This document shows positions 25,448 through 33,243 of a DNA stretch of 33,713 nt, piece after piece; position 1 is the first letter of the stretch; each line of letters opens with the position of its first letter. Where the stretch lies: contig NZ_JABXXP010000006.1 of assembly GCF_013376155.1 (NCBI RefSeq), positions 1-33,713 on the forward strand, given 5' to 3'. The notes under the pieces were generated by a model. It was not told the origin of the DNA and made no database searches. It was given only the letters and a program-made list of their open reading frames with translations. This DNA is from Nguyenibacter vanlangensis (GTDB lineage Bacteria; Pseudomonadota; Alphaproteobacteria; Acetobacterales; Acetobacteraceae). The translations under genes were made by a program, and so were the position numbers.

Positions 25448-26926
25448 ATGAAAATAGCCGAGTGGATGAAGCAATCCGGCGTTGCCTTCGGGACCAGTGG
25501 CGCTCGCGGTCTTGTTGCTGCCATGACAGATGCCGTGTGCTTTGCCTATACACAGGGATATCTGCGCCATCTTGCGGCACTTGGTGAATTTTCGCCCGGC
25601 ACCCCGGTTGCAATTGCGGGAGATCTGCGTCCCAGTACGCCACGTATCGTGCGGGCTTGCGTCGCCGCCATCCGCTATGCGGGGGGCGAGCCGGTCTTCT
25701 GCGGTTTCGTCCCGACGCCCGCGCTGTGCCTGTATGCCTTCGCACGCGGATGGCCTTCGTTGATGGTCACCGGCAGCCATATCCCGGCAGATCGCAACGG
25801 CATCAAGTTCAACCGAACGCGCGGCGAATTCCTCAAATCCGATGAGGCCGCCATGCGTACGCAGGATGCCATGCTGCCCGACGGGTGGTTCGACGCGAAC
25901 GGCGCATTGGTCGGGTCCGTCGATCTGCCCGCCATGACCGATGTCGTCCCTGATTACATAGCGCGCTATCGCGACTTTTTCGGCTCCGGTGCGCTGTCGG
26001 GCTTGACGTTAGGCGTCTATCAGCATTCCGCCGTTGGTCGCGACGTGTTAGTACAAATCGTCGAGGCCCTTGGCGGCGAGGCTGTCCCGCTGGGCCGGAC
26101 AGACGATTTCATCCCGGTCGATACCGAAGCCGTTCGTCCGGAAGATGGCATGCTGGCACGTGAATGGGCATGCGACGGCACGCTGGATGCCATCATGACC
26201 ACGGATGGCGATTCCGATCGCCCCCTTCTGGCCGATCGCAATGGATATTGGCTCCGCGGCGATGTGCTCGGCATCCTTGCAGCACGTTTCCTTGGAGCGG
26301 CGGCTGTCACGACACCCGTCAGCAGCAATACGGCATTGGAAAAATCCGGCTTTGCCGTCAATGTCCGCCGTACCCGCATCGGCTCCCCCTTTGTCGTGGC
26401 GGCAATGACCGACGCCGCCGAAGCCGGGCTGGTTCCTTCTGTCGGTTACGAAGCCAATGGCGGCTTTCTACTGGCAACCGATATAAAGCAAGGCAATCAG
26501 ACACTTCGCGCATTGCCGACACGCGATGCAGTACTACCGATGCTTTGTGCCCTTGTGGCCGCGCATCGGCACGGTCAGGATCTAGCCGCGCTCGTCAACA
26601 CCCTTCCGCCGCGTTTTACGCTCAGCGACCGCCTTGTGGATATGCCAACCGCCCAAAGCCAGGCCGAAATCGAAAAGCTCAGCCGCCATCCGGCGCAGGG
26701 GGCAGCGGAACTGGGATTCGTTACCGTTTGCGGCGATCTTGCTCATACCGACGAAACGGATGGACTTCGCATGACTTTTGCAAGTGGCGAAATCATCCAT
26801 TTGCGCCCGTCCGGCAATGCGCCGGAGCTACGCGTCTATGTCGAAGCCGATACTCCGGAACGTGCCGCGAAACTGTTAAAGGTAGGAATCCCGGCCGTCA
26901 GTATCTGGAAAAATCTCGCAAATTGA
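25448..26926 (+). CDS. Phosphomannomutase / phosphoglucomutase family enzyme
   Basis: The enzyme interconverts hexose 6- and 1-phosphate, normally mannose for GDP-mannose supply. All four alpha-D-phosphohexomutase signatures are visible. FGTSGARG is near the N-terminus. The phosphoserine loop is TGSHIPADRNGIK with Ser110. The metal loop is DGDSDRP, with Asp253, Asp255 and Asp257. The sugar loop is GYEANGGF, and RPSGNAPELRVYVEA is the C-terminal phosphate-binding site. The serine loop has IPADRNG where many homologues read NPxxYNG; this is a subgroup feature. The 492-residue length is slightly long. The ribosome site is weak. Location inside the locus suggests a dedicated supply of mannose-derived donors (mannose, fucose, rhamnose-like). 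Which hexose is used cannot be decided here. Confidence 0.88.
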   Translation: MKIAEWMKQSGVAFGTSGARGLVAAMTDAVCFAYTQGYLRHLAALGEFSPGTPVAIAGDLRPSTPRIVRACVAAIRYAGGEPVFCGFVPTPALCLYAFARGWPSLMVTGSHIPADRNGIKFNRTRGEFLKSDEAAMRTQDAMLPDGWFDANGALVGSVDLPAMTDVVPDYIARYRDFFGSGALSGLTLGVYQHSAVGRDVLVQIVEALGGEAVPLGRTDDFIPVDTEAVRPEDGMLAREWACDGTLDAIMTTDGDSDRPLLADRNGYWLRGDVLGILAARFLGAAAVTTPVSSNTALEKSGFAVNVRRTRIGSPFVVAAMTDAAEAGLVPSVGYEANGGFLLATDIKQGNQTLRALPTRDAVLPMLCALVAAHRHGQDLAALVNTLPPRFTLSDRLVDMPTAQSQAEIEKLSRHPAQGAAELGFVTVCGDLAHTDETDGLRMTFASGEIIHLRPSGNAPELRVYVEADTPERAAKLLKVGIPAVSIWKNLAN

Positions 26927-26941
26927 TTTCTTGAAAAGATC

Positions 26942-26968
26942 GGGGTCAGCCCGTGATAAACTGACCCC
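26942..26968. terminator. Bidirectional hairpin between the phosphomannomutase gene and kpsT
   Basis: GGGGTCAG and CTGACCCC form a perfect 8-bp stem around an 11-base loop, between convergent genes. On the minus strand it is followed by GATCTTTTC, a short T-run, so it may end kpsEMT transcription. On plus, ATTCTTATG follows. Confidence 0.55.
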
Positions 26969-26983
26969 ATTCTTATGCAACAG

Positions 26984-27011
26984 ATTGATTTGACTATATT
27001 GATTTGACTAT
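26984..27011. repeat. 14-bp tandem repeat at the kpsT stop codon
   Basis: ATTGATTTGACTAT occurs twice in direct succession (26984-26997 and 26998-27011). The second copy contains the kpsT stop (TAG on minus, 27010-27008). Confidence 0.8.
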
Positions 27012-27676
27012 AGCGCCTCGTATCGCTCGACCGCATCAGCGACACTTGCGCACATGTTCAGATGGCGATCATGCAACAATGCCCCCGTATCGCAATGCTC
27101 CCGGATAAATCCCATGTCATGGGACACGATGATCAGCGACCGGTCAGACCGTTTTCCAAACAACTCGTCCTGACAACGTTGCAGAAAACGGGCATCCCCT
27201 ACCATGATCACTTCATCGATCAGATAACAATCAAACTCGATGACAATCGAAAGCGCGAAGGCCAGGCGTGCACGCATGCCGGAAGAATAGGTCTTAACCG
27301 GTTCGGCCAGTTGTTTTCCCAACTGGGCAAAATCGTCGACGAAGACACGGGTACTGACATAATCCAAGCCATATATCCGACAGATGAACCGCAGATTATC
27401 CAGCCCCGACAGGCTGCCCTGGAAAGCACCGCCGAACGCCAAGGGCCAAGATACGCTCATTGTTCGTTCGACACGGCCCGATGTCGCAATCTCAACACCG
27501 CCGATAATCTTGATCAGCGTCGATTTTCCCGCCCCGTTGCGCCCGACGATGCCGAGTTTGCGCCCTTTTTCGATCGTGAAATTGATGCGCTCCAACACCT
27601 GCCGCACGCCGCGATGAACGGGAAACGTCTTGCAGATATCCACACATCGAACCATGGGGCGAGCGATATGCGCCAT
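27008..27676 (-). CDS. kpsT: Capsule ABC transporter ATP-binding protein KpsT
   Basis: This is the nucleotide-binding subunit that powers export of lipid-linked capsule through KpsM. From ATG 27676 it has 222 residues, the normal KpsT length. Walker A is GRNGAGKST at 45-53. The ABC signature appears as YSSGMRARL, and Walker B reads CYLIDEVIMVGD. The switch histidine is in IIVSHDM. ATG 27676 lies 2 bases after the kpsM stop (TGATATG), which supports this start; an upstream in-frame codon at 27706 would overlap kpsM by 29 bases. It is the last gene of the kpsE-kpsM-kpsT operon on minus. Confidence 0.95.
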   Translation of the reverse strand: MAHIARPMVRCVDICKTFPVHRGVRQVLERINFTIEKGRKLGIVGRNGAGKSTLIKIIGGVEIATSGRVERTMSVSWPLAFGGAFQGSLSGLDNLRFICRIYGLDYVSTRVFVDDFAQLGKQLAEPVKTYSSGMRARLAFALSIVIEFDCYLIDEVIMVGDARFLQRCQDELFGKRSDRSLIIVSHDMGFIREHCDTGALLHDRHLNMCASVADAVERYEAL

Positions 27677-27677
27677 A

Positions 27678-28508
27678 TCATTGAACCACGATATGGCGGC
27701 GCGCACGCAAGGTCAGGGACAAACCGATCAAAAGAAGAACGAACGTAATCCAGCCATCATAAAAAATATCGTAATGCGCATGGGCGCTGTCACCGAACTG
27801 CCCTTCTCGAATCATCTCGATATTGTCAACGCTCGGTGACAGCAAAATGGCGCTCTGCCACCGAGGCGGCAACCAATCGACCATCATGAAGGCACCGGAG
27901 AAAGGAAGAGAAAGATAGGAAAAAATGTTAATACTTTTCTCAATCAGTTCAGACATTTCACTTAGGGCCGCGACGAGCAATGCCGTTGCAAGACTGAACA
28001 AACAATGGAAGCCCAATCCAAGATAGAGCATCCCGTAATTTTTTGGCGGTTCCATATAACCCAGAAACCATGCTCCCAGAAAAACCAGGAATCCCGCACC
28101 AAGCGCGCCCATGATTTCCAGAATTGTACGAGCCAATATGATATCAAGCGGCGTCACCTGCCGGTGGAACAGCAGGCTGCCATTCGATTGGAACGCAAAG
28201 ACCGCCCGGCCAAGACAGTGCCGCCACATGGTCAGCGGTACATAACCCGTCAGGACGATCGCCGTCGTCGGCAGGTTATGTTCGTGCGAATTCCGTATCG
28301 CGGTCCAGGCGATCGCCACCCCCGCACAGAACAGGATCGGCTCTCCGATCACCCATAGGAAACCGATATTTTCTCGCCCATATCGCGTGTGCATCTCGCG
28401 AAACAGCAGGGCGCCGATCACCCGGCACTGAAGCATGAACAATCCGAGCAGCGACGACGATCGGCGATCGTGCTGGGGCGAGGCCGAAACCTGACGTTGC
28501 GCCGCCAT
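27678..28508 (-). CDS. kpsM: Capsule ABC transporter permease KpsM
   Basis: KpsM is the inner-membrane channel for capsule export. The 276-residue protein has about six membrane segments (near residues 45-70, 80-100, 125-150, 160-185, 195-215 and 248-266). Typical ABC-2 polysaccharide permease text is present: REMHTRYGRENIGFLWVIGEPIL near the N-terminus, a TGYVPLTMWRH loop, and SPSVDNIEMIREGQFG before the last helix. ATG 28508 overlaps the kpsE stop (TGATG); a GTG directly upstream at 28511 is also possible. The stop is 2 bases before kpsT, so the three genes are tightly coupled. Confidence 0.93.
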   Translation of the reverse strand: MAAQRQVSASPQHDRRSSSLLGLFMLQCRVIGALLFREMHTRYGRENIGFLWVIGEPILFCAGVAIAWTAIRNSHEHNLPTTAIVLTGYVPLTMWRHCLGRAVFAFQSNGSLLFHRQVTPLDIILARTILEIMGALGAGFLVFLGAWFLGYMEPPKNYGMLYLGLGFHCLFSLATALLVAALSEMSELIEKSINIFSYLSLPFSGAFMMVDWLPPRWQSAILLSPSVDNIEMIREGQFGDSAHAHYDIFYDGWITFVLLLIGLSLTLRARRHIVVQ

Positions 28509-29698
28509 CACGTAATCTGGTGCTCGCGCGCGCCGCTGATCAGTAGCAGGCCCATTGCATACACCCCCAATCCCGTGGCGAACACGATGAGTATATCCGC
28601 GACCGAATGCGGATATTCCGGATAATCCGGCAGATCCGGCTTTGCGATCTCATCGAGATATAATTGCTGGCGGTCGGCCTGCGCCCTGGCGGTTTGCAGA
28701 CTGACGGTCGCCGCCGCCAGTTCGCGTTCCGCGATCTCTCGCTGGACCGTCAGATCGTCATAGGCCGTGATCTTCGGCACCAGCGACGTATCAGGGCCGG
28801 TAATGCCCTTGTTGGCCCGCGCGATCTCGTCCTGCAGCGCCTCGACCCGATGCTGATACACCGGCAACAGCGGGCTGTTTGGCGCCGTCCTGGTCACCTG
28901 CGCGATCTGCAGCTTGGCCGCCACCAGCATGGCCTTGAGCTGATCGATGTCCTGCAACATGGGGACCGACTGCTTCAACGGGTCCAGAAGCCCTTCCTTG
29001 TTGCGATAGGCCGCGAATGCCAGTTCGATACGCCGGATCTTGTCTTCCGCCTCGGTCACCTCTTTTTGGGACGACGCGATCATGTTCCGACGCTGCCGCT
29101 CGTTCATCTCATTCACCAAGCGTTCGCCGGCGCCGATCAGCGCGCGGCCGATCCGCTGGGAATCCTGGGCCGAGAACGTGCGGACCGTAAGGTTCGAGAT
29201 ACCGGTTTCGGTGTCGAGTTCGGCAATCACATGATTCTGATAATATCTGAAAAAATGCTCGAACGTCCTACCGCGGTAAAACGCGGGGAAACGTGCGATG
29301 AAATCCGCATCCGGACGGTCGAAGGCCGCGCGAAGGTTTTGCGTCTCGATCAGCGTGCGCGCCGCGTCGCGCGACATCATGTAGGTCTGAACGGCGTACG
29401 TGTCCTCATTGCCGCCGCCACCGCCTGACCCCACCTGCTGAAGCAGGCTGCCGAACATGCTCGGCGCCTGCACCCCCGGCCCCCGCACTACGAAATAGGC
29501 ATGGGACACATACTGAGGTGAGGCGATAAAGGCATAATAGACAGCCGCCAGGACCGTGGGCAGTACGACCACCAGATTGAGCCCGGGGCGCTTGCATACC
29601 CAATCGGCCAGTTTGCCGACCGGTGATACCTGACGTATCGCGCGTTGCGGTACCGCCTCACGCGCTGCAATATTGGCTTCGACCATACCCGCGTTCAT
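28508..29698 (-). CDS. kpsE: Capsule export inner-membrane protein KpsE (PCP family)
   Basis: KpsE links the KpsM/T transporter to the outer-membrane channel across the periplasm. It has an N-terminal membrane helix near residues 40-60, a periplasmic body with long coiled-coil helices (roughly 195-360; QKEVTEAEDKIRRIE, ARANKG, EIAERELAAA) and a C-terminal helix near 370-390. YPEYPHSVADIL before the last helix is the family's proline-rich motif. The frame is open up to a TTG at 29833, but the ATG at 29698 has GGAAGG suitably upstream and gives 396 residues, close to the usual ~380; ATG 29806 is a longer option. A short Gly5 stretch follows the first periplasmic segment. It is the first gene of the export operon. 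Confidence 0.92.
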   Translation of the reverse strand: MNAGMVEANIAAREAVPQRAIRQVSPVGKLADWVCKRPGLNLVVVLPTVLAAVYYAFIASPQYVSHAYFVVRGPGVQAPSMFGSLLQQVGSGGGGGNEDTYAVQTYMMSRDAARTLIETQNLRAAFDRPDADFIARFPAFYRGRTFEHFFRYYQNHVIAELDTETGISNLTVRTFSAQDSQRIGRALIGAGERLVNEMNERQRRNMIASSQKEVTEAEDKIRRIELAFAAYRNKEGLLDPLKQSVPMLQDIDQLKAMLVAAKLQIAQVTRTAPNSPLLPVYQHRVEALQDEIARANKGITGPDTSLVPKITAYDDLTVQREIAERELAAATVSLQTARAQADRQQLYLDEIAKPDLPDYPEYPHSVADILIVFATGLGVYAMGLLLISGAREHQIT

Positions 29699-29912
29699 GC
29701 CCCAAGCCCTTCCGAAAGGCAAACCATACCCCCAGTGCGGTCCGGGAGAAAAGGACGCGATCCGCTTGCCCTCACGTCGTTCATCCACCCCGGTCTTCAT
29801 CTTCATGACATGAGTGCATGTGCTCGTGTCCAAATTATGAAATCCGGTCCGCCTCTGGTCACGGACTCATAAGCGGGACGGAAGCGCGCCCGTCCTTGCC
29901 GAACGGCCGTCC

Positions 29913-30128
29913 CTAACGCGACAGATCGATCTCCACCGTATCGTCTCCCGAGTGCAGCCGCCTGATCTCATCACATGCCGCGATCCAGTATCGGGCTTTG
30001 GCGGCATCGCCATCGACGCGCGCCTCATCCAGGTGCGTCTGGGCGATGGCCAACGCGGCATCGCCGTAGCGGGCGTACAAATCGCCCGCTGTTGCTTCAG
30101 GACGAGATTCCACGCCTTCCTCCCGCAC
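29913..30128 (-). CDS. Small conserved protein of unknown function (71 aa)
   Basis: The short protein reads LYARYGDAALAIAQTHLDEARVDG in pieces, then ARYWIAACDEIRRLHSG. It is helical and alanine-rich, with third-position GC use typical of real genes here. I recall similar small proteins with an ARYGDxALxIAxxR start in other alphaproteobacteria, but know no function. It may start at ATG 30128. A longer frame on the same strand (29867-30205) has Arg/Pro-rich shadow-like composition and is not preferred. It lies between kpsE and the VOC gene and is probably not part of the capsule locus. Confidence 0.65.
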   Translation of the reverse strand: MREEGVESRPEATAGDLYARYGDAALAIAQTHLDEARVDGDAAKARYWIAACDEIRRLHSGDDTVEIDLSR

Positions 30129-30240
30129 GATACCGATTGCCGATTCCTCAAATTTGGGATCGGCCTGTATCTACGCAAGAGGGGTTCCTCCCCCCGATCC
30201 GGCATGTCATTAAGAAAGCTTGTTTGCCGAGGACGTCTCC

Positions 30241-30633
30241 ATGATCGATGGGTTGCACCATGTTGCCATTATCTGTTCGGATTATGGCCGATCCAAGGAT
30301 TTCTACACACGCATCCTCGGCCTGCCGATCATCCGCGAAACCTACCGTGCCGAACGCCAGTCCTGGAAATGCGACCTGGCGGTTGGCCAGGCCCAGATCG
30401 AATTGTTTTCCTTTCCCGCCCCGCCCCCTCGCCCCTCGAGGCCCGAGGCCCGAGGCCTGCGCCACCTGGCCTTTGGGGTGCGCGACCTGCGGGCCGCGGT
30501 GCGCAGACTGGAGGAAGCCGGGATCGAGGTCGAGCCGGTGCGCCACGACACTCTGACCGGCCGCGATTTCACCTTCTTCGCCGACCCCGACGACCTGCCG
30601 CTGGAACTGTACGAACTCGCCCCCGGGGGCTAG
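30241..30633 (+). CDS. VOC-family metalloenzyme (glyoxalase-like, YaeR/GloA2 type)
   Basis: The 130-residue single-domain protein shows the paired beta-alpha-beta-beta-beta layout of the vicinal oxygen chelate family. Predicted metal ligands are all in place: His7 in LHHVAI, Glu54 in QIELF, His75 in LRHLAF and Glu122 in LELYE. The text YGRSKDFYTRILGLPII and FADPDDLPLELYE resembles YaeR-like proteins. The reaction is unknown; these are often annotated as lyases or detoxifying enzymes. ATG 30241 has GAGG 8 bases upstream, which favours it over a frame extended to 30220. The stop codon lies inside a long inverted repeat shared with the convergent neighbour. Confidence 0.88.
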   Translation: MIDGLHHVAIICSDYGRSKDFYTRILGLPIIRETYRAERQSWKCDLAVGQAQIELFSFPAPPPRPSRPEARGLRHLAFGVRDLRAAVRRLEEAGIEVEPVRHDTLTGRDFTFFADPDDLPLELYELAPGG

Positions 30634-30679
30634 AGCAGACCCCCGTTCAAACGGAATCGGTTGAACGGGCGCCGCTCTA
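30631..30679. repeat. Interrupted palindrome covering both convergent stop codons
   Basis: TAGAGC (30631-30636) pairs with GCTCTA (30674-30679), and CCCGTTCAA (30642-30650) pairs with TTGAACGGG (30661-30669). The outer arms contain the TAG of the VOC gene and the TAG of the minus-strand gene. It may work as a two-way terminator. The shape recalls short palindromic intergenic repeats that are common in alphaproteobacteria. Confidence 0.8.
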
Positions 30680-30886
30680 AGCCGGCGTCGCCGCCAAGCC
30701 GACCCGGCGGCTGCGGAACAGGCCCGCGGCGATCTGTCGGGCCTCTTGCAGCGAGGACATGATCTGTCCGTTCAGCGGGCGCAGCCATTCATGGATGGCA
30801 CGGAACACGCGTGCGCCGTCGCGGCGGGACTGAATGACGACCCCGACGAAGACGCCGTCGATCTCGACGATTTCGGATTTGAACAT
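30677..30886 (-). CDS. Small conserved protein of unknown function (69 aa)
   Basis: The protein starts MFKSEIVEIDGVFVGVVIQ, a compact beta-strand pattern, followed by a helical stretch (FRAIHEWLRPLNGQIMSSLQEARQIAAGLFR). I recall similar small proteins in Acetobacteraceae, but no function. A GAGGG motif lies about 10 bases before the ATG at 30886. The stop is inside the palindrome shared with the VOC gene. No signal peptide or membrane helix is seen. The 166 bases upstream of it hold nothing I can name. Confidence 0.65.
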   Translation of the reverse strand: MFKSEIVEIDGVFVGVVIQSRRDGARVFRAIHEWLRPLNGQIMSSLQEARQIAAGLFRSRRVGLAATPA

Positions 30887-31052
30887 AGCCGAATTCCCTC
30901 GTGCTGAAGCACGCGATCAAGGGCCCGGAAGCGTGCCCTGTCCCGTCGGCCGGGCCGGCGGAGACACCGGCTGCTATGCACACTCTCCCGCGTCGAGACA
31001 ATAACAGGACGGCGAAGACTTGATGACATCCCCATGACAGGGCCCGCCGGAT

Positions 31053-32018
31053 TCACCTGCTCCAAAACGTGCGATGGCGGCGGAATTTACGCCAGCGCAG
31101 GTGCGCGTCCCGATGAACGGCGATCTGATGGCCACATAAAAAACCCGTGACCGCCCCCAGCATGTGCTGCAGCCGCGCATCGTCCTCCGCCCCTTCGCCG
31201 AGTCGCGCCAGCAGATAGCGCGTGGTCAGCACGTCACTGTCCATTCCCAGGACGTCCTGCAATGCCGACAGCTTCTTGATGAAATCCTTCGTCTGGTCCG
31301 AATCCGCATACAGCCCGCGGAAGAACTCGGCGGTATAGCGCAGCTTCTTCAGGGCCACGCGCAGCCGGTGCCTGTCCTGGGGCGGCAGCAGGGCGAAATC
31401 CCGTCCGGCACGCAATGCCTTGCGGTGCAGCCGCTCGAGGTGACGCGCGGAAAAATCGATCGCCGGTTCCTGCAGCGAATCCTGCGCCATGGCCGCCAGG
31501 GGCGCGACCCACAGCTCGCCCTCGACCATCTGGTCCAGGATGGTCTGGAGTTGTGCAGCGTCCTGCCCCGTCAAAGCCTGCCGCGCCTGGGCATAGGCCG
31601 ACCGGCGCATCGGTTCCGCGCGCGGCGCCAGCGTTTTCGTTGCATCCAGGTCCATCAGCCCGAGCGGCTGGAGGTTGGGCAGCGTCGTCATCAGGAGGAC
31701 GTCCCAGTTGCGGGCGTCGCCCACCGCCTTGGCCAGGACCTTGGCATGGGCCGAGACGCCCTCGAGCACCACGTTGGGATTGTCGCGCCGCAGCAGGCGG
31801 GTCAGGACGCGGAATCGCCGCAAGGCGACGCGCACCTGGTGCACGCCTTCGGCATTGCGGCCGTCGATCGCGACCGGGACGTTCGCCGCCAGATGGTCGC
31901 GGAGGATCGTGACGATCCGCCCGGCCGCGACGCGGATCGTATCGTCATGCGCGAGCAGGACCGGCGCGCTGCGGTGGCTTTCGGGCATGTCGGTCGGGAC
32001 GTGGTCGGGCAGGCTCAT
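31053..32018 (-). CDS. CHAD domain-containing protein
   Basis: CHAD proteins are all-helical and rich in conserved His and basic residues; family members bind inorganic polyphosphate. Two halves are visible. HQVRVALRRFRVLTRLLRR is the first signature helix, and HRLRVALKKLRYTAEFFRG the matching helix of the second half, the duplicated pattern of the fold. Helix LSALQDVLGMDSD is also characteristic. The 321-residue protein has no CYTH phosphatase domain, so it is a stand-alone CHAD. A role in polyphosphate granules or phosphate storage is inferred from the family. It is flanked by unrelated genes in the opposite orientation and is probably monocistronic. Confidence 0.9.
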   Translation of the reverse strand: MSLPDHVPTDMPESHRSAPVLLAHDDTIRVAAGRIVTILRDHLAANVPVAIDGRNAEGVHQVRVALRRFRVLTRLLRRDNPNVVLEGVSAHAKVLAKAVGDARNWDVLLMTTLPNLQPLGLMDLDATKTLAPRAEPMRRSAYAQARQALTGQDAAQLQTILDQMVEGELWVAPLAAMAQDSLQEPAIDFSARHLERLHRKALRAGRDFALLPPQDRHRLRVALKKLRYTAEFFRGLYADSDQTKDFIKKLSALQDVLGMDSDVLTTRYLLARLGEGAEDDARLQHMLGAVTGFLCGHQIAVHRDAHLRWRKFRRHRTFWSR

Positions 32019-32196
32019 GACGATGCCTCACTTCATCCGGCGCGATGACGGTGTATGGAATCGCAAAGCGCGGGATGCGCGAAAAAGTTGGGATTTCATG
32101 GATTCCAGGGCGATGGCCATCGAGCCTGTTGCCTTGCCGGGTCGGAGATAGTGGGATATTTTGTTTGGTTTCGCATGACGAAAGGCTTATTTCCCG

Positions 32197-33243
32197 ATGG
32201 TCGAGACGCTGCAGCAGTTCGCCAGCGACAATTATGCCGGCATCTGTCCCGAGGCGCTGCGCGCGATGGAGGATGCCAATCGCGGGTCGGCCCAGGCCTA
32301 TGGCGACGACCCGTGGACCCAGCGCGCGGCCGAGGCGTTCCGTGCGGCCTTCCAGGCCGATTGCGAGCTTTTTTTCGTCTTCAACGGCACGGCCGCCAAC
32401 TCACTGGCGCTGGCGTCGCTGTGCCAGTCCTATGAAAGCATCATCGCCGCCGATATCGCCCATGTGGAAACCGACGAATGCGGCGCGCCGGAATTCTTTT
32501 CCAACGGCGCCAAGATCCTGGTCGCGCGGACCGAGAACGGAAAATTGACCCCGGCGGCGATTCGCGGCTTCGCGCTGGGCCGGACCGACATCCATTTCCC
32601 CCGCCCGCGGGCGGTGACCATCACCCAGCCGACCGAGACCGGGCAGGTCTACAGCCTGGAGGAGATCCGCGCCATCGCCGCGGCCTGCCGCGAACTGGGG
32701 CTGAAGCTGCACATGGACGGCGCGCGCTTTGCCAACGCGGTCGACAGCCTGGGCTGCACCCCCGCCGAGATGACCTGGCGCGCCGGCGTCGACGTGCTGA
32801 GCTTCGGCGGCACCAAGAACGGCATGGCGGTCGGGGAGGCGGTGATCTTCTTCGATCGCGGGCTGGCCGAAGGGTTCGATTACCGCTGCAAGCAGGCCGG
32901 GCAACTGGCCTCGAAAATGCGTTTCCTGTCCGCGCCCTGGGCGGTGATGCTCGAAACCGGCGCCTGGCTGGCGCATGCCGCCCACGCCAACCGCAGCGCC
33001 CGGCATTTCGCCGGCCAGGTCGTCGGGCTGCCCGGCATCGAGATCCTGTTCCTGGTGGAAGCCAATGCGGTGTTCCTGAAAATGCCGGCGGAGGTGACCG
33101 CCGGCCTGCGGGCGCGGGGCTGGAACTTCTATACCTTCATCGGCGACAGCGCGCGGTTCATGTTCGCCTGGGATGCCGATCGCAGCCGCATCGACGCGCT
33201 GGCGGCCGATCTGCGGGCACTGACCCAGGATGCCGCCGGCTAG
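32197..33243 (+). CDS. ltaE: Threonine aldolase family PLP enzyme (beta-eliminating lyase)
   Basis: Low-specificity threonine aldolase splits L-threonine or allo-threonine into glycine and acetaldehyde. The 348-residue protein has the fold-type I order: NYAGICPEAL near the start (DNYAGxxP-like), FVFNGTAANSLAL, HVETDECGAPEFF, MDGARFANAV with the PLP-binding Asp, and FGGTKNG with the Schiff-base Lys207. Residues after 240 form the small domain. The start is ATG 32197, preceded by AAAGG about 11 bases away. The stop overlaps the convergent PhzF stop within CTAG. Other beta-eliminating lyases of this family are possible, but the sequence looks like a typical LtaE. Confidence 0.88.
   Translation: MVETLQQFASDNYAGICPEALRAMEDANRGSAQAYGDDPWTQRAAEAFRAAFQADCELFFVFNGTAANSLALASLCQSYESIIAADIAHVETDECGAPEFFSNGAKILVARTENGKLTPAAIRGFALGRTDIHFPRPRAVTITQPTETGQVYSLEEIRAIAAACRELGLKLHMDGARFANAVDSLGCTPAEMTWRAGVDVLSFGGTKNGMAVGEAVIFFDRGLAEGFDYRCKQAGQLASKMRFLSAPWAVMLETGAWLAHAAHANRSARHFAGQVVGLPGIEILFLVEANAVFLKMPAEVTAGLRARGWNFYTFIGDSARFMFAWDADRSRIDALAADLRALTQDAAG

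Noticed and set aside
29867-30205. 112-residue minus-strand frame overlapping the 71-aa gene
   Set aside because: It is Arg/Pro/Ser-rich, typical of a shadow. The 29913-30128 frame has better protein-like composition.
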